Below, piece after piece: positions 59,523 through 64,000 of a stretch of DNA of 64,000 nt (its first letter is position 1; each line of letters begins with the position of its first letter). Below the pieces are notes generated by a model. That model saw only the letters and a program-made list of their open reading frames with translations. It searched no databases and was not told the origin of the DNA. The stretch spans positions 186,001 through 250,000 of the forward strand of contig JALNYW010000002.1 of NCBI GenBank assembly GCA_023229665.1, in the 5' to 3' direction. A program made the position numbers and the translations under genes. Origin of the DNA: Patescibacteria group bacterium. GTDB lineage: Bacteria; Patescibacteriota; Patescibacteriia; 2-12-FULL-60-25.

Positions 59523-60220
59523 AATTCAGCGCGATCCAACCGTTCACGGTTCTGGACTATCCGGGCAAGGCGGCGTGCATCGCCTTTACGCCCGGGTGCA
59601 ATTTCCGTTGCGGATATTGCCATAACCCGGAATTCGTTTTGCCGGATCGCGTGAAGCTGCTGGAGCCCGATTTCATCGACGAAGAGACGGTGATCGGGTT
59701 CCTGGAGCGTCGGAAGGGCTTGCTCGATGGGATCGTCGTCACGGGCGGGGAGCCGACCTTGCACCGGGGCTTGCCGGATTTTCTCCGTCGCGTGAAATCG
59801 CTTGGGTTCCTCGTGAAGCTGGATACGAATGGCAGCTTACCTCAGGTTGTGGGCAAGTTGTTCGATGAGAACCTGCTCGATTATGTTGCGATGGATGTAA
59901 AAACGTCGCTGGAGCAGTATCCGGGGTTGGTCGGTCCCTGTATCCAGCCAAAGGCGATCCAAGATAGTATAGATCTCATTCGTGATCATGCGCCTGACTA
60001 CGAGTTCCGGACGACTTTGCTCCGCGAGGTTCACGGACTCCCGGTTTTGAAAGACATGATCGGTCTGGTCGCGCGGGCCAAGCGGTATGTCCTCCAGCCC
60101 TTTCGGTCTGCGGTGACCCTTGATCCCAACTTCGGTTCTTACTCCGCCCCCGACGCATCCGAGATGGAGCTCATCATCGATCTCTTCCGTCCGCACGTGG
60201 GCGAACTTATCCTTCGATAA
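59519..60220 (+). CDS. nrdG: Anaerobic RNR-activating radical SAM protein
   Basis: 233 aa from the ATG at 59519. Radical SAM motif CNFRCGYCHNPE (CxxxCxxC), then VVTGGEPTLH and KLDTNGSLPQVV. It uses AdoMet and an Fe-S cluster to create the glycyl radical in the partner segment encoded just before it. Gene order nrdD-segment-nrdG supports the function. Confidence 0.93.
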   Translation: MKFSAIQPFTVLDYPGKAACIAFTPGCNFRCGYCHNPEFVLPDRVKLLEPDFIDEETVIGFLERRKGLLDGIVVTGGEPTLHRGLPDFLRRVKSLGFLVKLDTNGSLPQVVGKLFDENLLDYVAMDVKTSLEQYPGLVGPCIQPKAIQDSIDLIRDHAPDYEFRTTLLREVHGLPVLKDMIGLVARAKRYVLQPFRSAVTLDPNFGSYSAPDASEMELIIDLFRPHVGELILR

Positions 60221-60223
60221 TCT

Positions 60224-60679
60224 ATGACCAACTATCAACGCATAAGTCTCTTCGCGCTTCGACTCTCCCTGGGCTGGCTATTTTTTTACGCGGGCATCAC
60301 CAAGATATTCAATCCGGCGTGGTCGGCGGCGGGATACCTGAAGGGCGCAAAAACATTTGCCATGTTGTTTGGATGGATGCTGGATCCGTCCGTACTTCCG
60401 TTCATCAACTTCATGAATGCGTGGGGACTGGCCCTGCTCGGCGTCTCGCTGCTTGCGGGCGGGCTGGTCCGGTATAGCGCCTACGCCGGAGTCCTGTTGA
60501 TGACGCTCTATTATTTAGCTGCGATGGATTTCCCGTACCCGAATGCCCATGCGTTTCTGGTAGATGAACATGTGATTTACTCCGTCGCCTTACTCACGCT
60601 TGTCGCGTTCGACGCGGGACGGATTTGGGGATTCGACGGATGGTGGGCGAGTCGGCGTAAAATGACAAAAAAGGCCTGA
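60224..60679 (+). CDS. DoxX-family membrane protein
   Basis: 151 aa with four helices. RLSLGWLFFYAGITKIFNPA and the later GLVRYSAYAGVLLMTLYYLA fit the DoxX pattern. Members are linked to redox or thiosulfate metabolism, but many have no known role. It lies 3 nt after nrdG. Confidence 0.85.
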   Translation: MTNYQRISLFALRLSLGWLFFYAGITKIFNPAWSAAGYLKGAKTFAMLFGWMLDPSVLPFINFMNAWGLALLGVSLLAGGLVRYSAYAGVLLMTLYYLAAMDFPYPNAHAFLVDEHVIYSVALLTLVAFDAGRIWGFDGWWASRRKMTKKA

Positions 60680-60690
60680 TCCGCTACCGT
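60662..60690 (+). promoter_or_regulatory. Promoter ATGACA-17-TACCGT, leaderless
   Basis: ATGACA (60662-60667) and TACCGT (60685-60690) are 17 nt apart; the -10 ends 6 nt before the cysS ATG at 60697. The -35 lies inside the end of the DoxX gene. Confidence 0.65.
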
Positions 60691-60696
60691 TTCCGC

Positions 60697-62079
60697 ATGC
60701 TCCGCCTGTGGAATACCGCGACCAAGTCGCTCGAAGAGTTCAAACCCATCAAAAAAGGGAAGGTTGGCATGTATGCGTGCGGACCCACGGTTTATAATCC
60801 GGTTCACATCGGGAACCTTCGTACGTATATTTTTGAGGATGTGTTAAAGCGCACGCTTGAGCTCTTCGGTTACGATGTCCATCATGTGATGAACATCACG
60901 GATGTCGGCCATCTTGTCGGCGATGGCGACATGGGCCAGGACAAAATGGAACGCGAAGCGTCCAAGACCGGCAAAACCGCCTGGGACATCGCCAAGCGTT
61001 ACGAGCAACTGTTCGATTTCGACATGCAGCGTCTCAATATCGTTTCACCGGTCGGAAAGGATCGCCCGCATGCCACCGAGTACATCCCTCAACAGGAATC
61101 GTTGGTGAAGAAGCTGGAGGAAAAGGGGTATACCTATGAAACGAGCGACGGCATTTATTTCGATACCGCCAAGTTCGCCGGCTACGGAAAACTCTCCGGC
61201 CAAAAACGCGAAGACAAAGAAGCCGGCGCGCGTGTCGAGGTAAACGAAGAAAAAAAGCATCCGGCGGACTTTGCGTTGTGGAAGTTCTCGCCGGAAGGGG
61301 AGAAGCGCCAAATGGAATGGGACTTCGAGGGTCGCAAGGGTTTCCCTGGATGGCACATTGAGTGCTCTGCCATGTCCGAGGCCATTCTGGACCAACCGTT
61401 TGATATTCACTGCGGCGGCGTGGATCACATTCCGGTCCATCATGAAAATGAAATCGCCCAAAGCGAAGCGGCTTTTGATAAACCTCTCGCTAATTACTGG
61501 ATGCATGGGGAGTTTTTGTTGGTAGATGGCGGTCGCATGGGTAAGTCCGAAGGGAATGCCTATCTATTGGATGAATTGGTCGCCCGTGGTTTCGATCCGC
61601 TCGCGTTCCGTTATTACTGTTTAGGAACCCATTACCGTTCGAAATTGAATTTTACGTGGGAGGGGCTGGAGGGAGCGCAGAATGCGCTTCGCCACCTTCA
61701 ATCCGAGGCTCGTAAATTGGAACGGGGAGCACGCGTGGATAAGACTTCGCTCGAAGCATTCAATGCCGCCTTGGGAGATGATTTGAATACCTCGAAAGCG
61801 CTGGCTGTCTTGCATGACATGCTCAAGTCCGATGTCGGGGCTGATGAAAAAGGCGCGACATTGATCGAGATGGATCAGGTTCTGGGCCTTGGTTTGAAAG
61901 AAATCGTGGGCAAAAAAATCGAAATCCCGGAAGCCATTCAAGCCTTGGCCGATGAGCGCCTCGAAGTCCGCAAAAACAAGGATTGGAAGAAGTCGGATGA
62001 GCTGCGCGATGCGCTCAAAGCGAAGGGCTGGATCGTGGAAGACACGAAAGACAGCTACGAGCTTCATCCAAGCGCATAG
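60697..62079 (+). CDS. cysS: Cysteinyl-tRNA synthetase
   Basis: 460 aa, full length. Class I signatures: Zn-binding CGPTVYNPVHIGNLRTY (HIGN), HIECSAMSEAIL, GGVDHIPVHHENEIAQSEA and the KMSKS equivalent MGKSEGN. The C-terminal helical domain ends WKKSDELRDALKAKGWIVED. It charges tRNA-Cys. Leaderless promoter. Confidence 0.97.
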   Translation: MLRLWNTATKSLEEFKPIKKGKVGMYACGPTVYNPVHIGNLRTYIFEDVLKRTLELFGYDVHHVMNITDVGHLVGDGDMGQDKMEREASKTGKTAWDIAKRYEQLFDFDMQRLNIVSPVGKDRPHATEYIPQQESLVKKLEEKGYTYETSDGIYFDTAKFAGYGKLSGQKREDKEAGARVEVNEEKKHPADFALWKFSPEGEKRQMEWDFEGRKGFPGWHIECSAMSEAILDQPFDIHCGGVDHIPVHHENEIAQSEAAFDKPLANYWMHGEFLLVDGGRMGKSEGNAYLLDELVARGFDPLAFRYYCLGTHYRSKLNFTWEGLEGAQNALRHLQSEARKLERGARVDKTSLEAFNAALGDDLNTSKALAVLHDMLKSDVGADEKGATLIEMDQVLGLGLKEIVGKKIEIPEAIQALADERLEVRKNKDWKKSDELRDALKAKGWIVEDTKDSYELHPSA

Positions 62080-62103
62080 CGCGTAGCTCGTAGCAGGGTT
62101 TTG

Positions 62104-62138
62104 CTACGTGTTACGGGCTATGTGTTACGTGATATACT
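62104..62138 (+). repeat. Heptanucleotide tandem repeat (4 units) with abutting -10 TATACT
   Basis: Units CTACGTG, TTACGGG, CTATGTG and TTACGTG (62104-62131), one A, then the -10 TATACT (62133-62138). The -10 ends 6 nt before the ATG at 62145. The last unit supplies the TG of an extended -10. Related array at 1799-1826. Confidence 0.78.
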
Positions 62139-62144
62139 GTTCGC

Positions 62145-62699
62145 ATGTCCGACGGGGGCTTTTTAGGCGGTTCTTCGGCTGAACAAATGCCGAAAGTGGT
62201 TGAAGTTCCCGAAACAAATGCCGAAGTGAGCGGCACGGAAGCCGAATCCGGTGCGCGCAAGCAAATGGAGTCCGAACAACAAAAAAATGCGTTTCTCGAG
62301 CAAGCGCAGGAACCTGCGCCGACGACGACCGTAGTCCCCGGGGCGAATCAGCAGGCGGCCGCGCAAATCGCCGAAGAAACTCCGAAAGATGAAATCACCG
62401 TCGAAGTAGAAAAGATTTTGGAATACGGCCTTGGCGATTACATTCCCGACATGCCGGAAGAGGCGCGCCAGCGATTCCTCAAGAAAGGCGGCGAAGTGGC
62501 GGCCCAGCTTTCCACCATGGTGCATACGCTCAATGTCCAGGTGACGTTGGTAGTGACCTTGATCAAGGAGTGGCTGCTCACCATTCCGGGTGTGAACCGG
62601 TATTACATCGAGCAAGAGTCCAAAATCAAAACCGACCAGATCGTCGAGCTGGCGAATGTCCGCCGTAACGAACAAGCGGGAGTCATTCCCAAAGCCTAA
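62145..62699 (+). CDS. Hydrophilic protein next to a secretion ATPase-like gene
   Basis: 184 aa. A disordered, Glu/Gln/Thr-rich first half (about 1-85), then a helical region (TVEVEKILEYGLGDYIPDMP, TLIKEWLLTIPGVNRYYIEQ). No signal peptide or family. It lies 4 nt upstream of the TraG-like gene, so it is likely part of the same complex. Leaderless start at 62145. Confidence 0.68.
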   Translation: MSDGGFLGGSSAEQMPKVVEVPETNAEVSGTEAESGARKQMESEQQKNAFLEQAQEPAPTTTVVPGANQQAAAQIAEETPKDEITVEVEKILEYGLGDYIPDMPEEARQRFLKKGGEVAAQLSTMVHTLNVQVTLVVTLIKEWLLTIPGVNRYYIEQESKIKTDQIVELANVRRNEQAGVIPKA

Positions 62700-62703
62700 T
62701 CCC

Positions 62704-64000
62704 ATGCTGCCGCTCCTTCTCTTCCAACTTGATCTCGGCGTCGCGGTGGAGCCGACGCCGGTCTTGGATATCTCTTCCATCTTGTGGCATCCGATCGCCA
62801 TCGCACTCTATACGTTGGTCGGCTTGGCATTTTTTGTCTTGATTCTGCTTCTGTTGGTCCGCCGCCAATTGCGGAAAAACACGGCGACGCGCACCAGTTT
62901 CGATTTGAAAGTGCTGTTGATCCGCGTGCCCAAAGAGCTGAATGCCGAAGAATCGAAGGAGGATAAATCGCAACAGCAAATCCAAGAAATGATCGGCGCG
63001 ATGGAAACCGTGTTCGCGACCCTCGGCGGTTTGAAGGCGCAAAAAGGCTTGAAAGCGTGGCTCCGCGGCCGCAGCGACCTGTTCACGTTCGAGATCGTGG
63101 CCCACCGCGACAAGATTTCTTTCTACGTCACGGTCCCGACCTATCTCCACGCCTTCGTCGAGCAGCAGGTCCACGCGCAATATCCCAATGCGCAGATTGA
63201 TGAAGTGCCGGATTACAATATTTTTTCGCCGACCGGCGTCATTCTCGGGAGTTATCTGAAATTGCGCCGTCCGAATTATTTCCCCATCAAGACCTACCGC
63301 AAGCTCGAGGCGGATTCGATGAATGCGCTGACCAATGCCTTGTCCAAGGTGGAGGCAAAAGACGGCGTCGCCATCCAATATGTCTGCCGTAGCGCACCCA
63401 AGATTTGGCGCAGCGAAGGATTGCGCATCGCGCGCGCCATGCAGCAGGGGAAGAAGTTGTCCCAGGTCACGGGAGGCGGCGGCATCATGAAAGACGTGGC
63501 CAAGGGCTTGCAAAGCGCGGCTTCGACCTCATCCCCGAAAGACAAAAAACCCGATGAAGGTTATCGCCTGTCGCCGCTGGAGGAGGAAATGGTGAAGGGC
63601 TTGGAAGAAAAAGCTTCCAAAGCAGGTTTGGACGTAAACATCCGAGTCGTGGTGTCCGCGCATTCCCCGGAAGCGGCGCAACGCTATTTGAATGACGTTC
63701 TGAATGCCTACGGAGGATTCAATATTTACGAATACGGAAACGGGTTCCAGCAGGAGACGCCGCGTTTCCAGGTGGGGATTATCCGTCCATTCATTTACCG
63801 CACCTTCGATGAGAAATTCCGCATCGTATTGAATAGCGAGGAAATGGCGACGCTTTTCCATTTCCCGTTGCCGACCACCGAAACGCCCAAGATCAACTGG
63901 CTTTTGTCGCGCCGCGCGCTTCCGCCGTCCAACTTGCCAACGGAAGGCATCTTGCTCGGCCAGTCCGAATATCGCGGCCGTTTGTATGACGTGCGCATGA
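62704..64000 (+). CDS. Conjugation/secretion-type ATPase N-terminal part (TraG/VirD4-like), truncated at window end
   Basis: At least 432 codons, with no stop before the window end. One membrane helix (about 32-56: IALYTLVGLAFFVLILLLL), then a large domain (FDLKVLLIRVPKEL, FVEQQVHAQYPNAQID, RLSPLEEEMVKGLEEKASKA). Near the edge, LPTEGILLGQSEYRGRLYDV resembles the segment just ahead of the Walker A site in CPR TraG/VirD4-like ATPases. The ATPase domain lies beyond the window, so the call rests on this lead-in. It could be part of a type IV pilus/secretion or DNA-transfer apparatus. Confidence 0.7.
   Translation, partial: MLPLLLFQLDLGVAVEPTPVLDISSILWHPIAIALYTLVGLAFFVLILLLLVRRQLRKNTATRTSFDLKVLLIRVPKELNAEESKEDKSQQQIQEMIGAMETVFATLGGLKAQKGLKAWLRGRSDLFTFEIVAHRDKISFYVTVPTYLHAFVEQQVHAQYPNAQIDEVPDYNIFSPTGVILGSYLKLRRPNYFPIKTYRKLEADSMNALTNALSKVEAKDGVAIQYVCRSAPKIWRSEGLRIARAMQQGKKLSQVTGGGGIMKDVAKGLQSAASTSSPKDKKPDEGYRLSPLEEEMVKGLEEKASKAGLDVNIRVVVSAHSPEAAQRYLNDVLNAYGGFNIYEYGNGFQQETPRFQVGIIRPFIYRTFDEKFRIVLNSEEMATLFHFPLPTTETPKINWLLSRRALPPSNLPTEGILLGQSEYRGRLYDVRM

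Overview
The window looks like a chromosome segment of a Candidate Phyla Radiation (Patescibacteria) bacterium, probably from the Parcubacteria side. This is inferred from the gene content, not from a marker-gene tree. Supporting signs are DUF4012 and DUF5667 proteins, a GerMN/Gmad2 envelope protein, many short gene-to-gene overlaps (ATGA type), a MacB-type exporter with two permeases, many glycosyltransferases, an anaerobic (class III) ribonucleotide reductase, and a TraG/VirD4-like protein at the right edge. No tRNA, rRNA, CRISPR array or transposase gene was recognised.

Layout. 0-10.4 kb: the 3' part of a UvrD/PcrA helicase gene, a divergent MetK-like protein, a cyclophilin lipoprotein, envelope proteins, a CapA-like protein, xseA-xseB and a metallo-hydrolase. 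10.4-11.7 kb: rplJ-rplL behind a structured L10-type leader. 11.7-15.7 kb: two anchored proteins on the minus strand, a winged-helix regulator and a half-size TsaB. 15.7-25.5 kb: glycosyltransferases, DUF4012 protein, mreB and a TrmB-like regulator. 25.5-29.9 kb: accessory DNA with a possible small Cys-rich peptide, an unexplained stretch and two large DAG-repeat lipoproteins. 29.9-40.2 kb: polymerase/ligase and glycosyltransferases for surface polysaccharide, an inserted SF2 helicase, and two large envelope proteins. 40.2-46.7 kb: queA, an AbrB-like regulator, and an HlyD-ABC-FtsX-FtsX exporter operon. 46.7-49.7 kb: four orphan genes, each with its own promoter and terminator, around one methyltransferase. 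49.7-54.4 kb: heat-shock operon hrcA-grpE-dnaK-x-x-dnaJ under a CIRCE-like operator. 54.4-60.2 kb: a sigma factor with a DUF5667 partner, a PAS-sigma fusion, then nrdD with a separately encoded glycyl-radical segment, and nrdG. 60.2-64 kb: DoxX, cysS and a secretion-linked pair cut by the window end.

Two expression styles are visible. Core genes are either packed in overlapping runs or start about 6 nt downstream of a -10 box, with no room for a ribosome binding site, so they are probably leaderless. In contrast, about eight orphan genes (near 23.3, 25.7, 26.8, 28.3, 34.6, 46.7, 47.8, 48.5 and 49.1 kb) use GC-ending codons. Most have a strong TTGAC(A/C/T) -35 element and a GGAGG ribosome binding site, and most end in a tight hairpin-plus-T terminator that often contains the stop codon. 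These self-contained one-gene units, one of them flanked by a 20-bp direct repeat, are the most interesting feature of the window.
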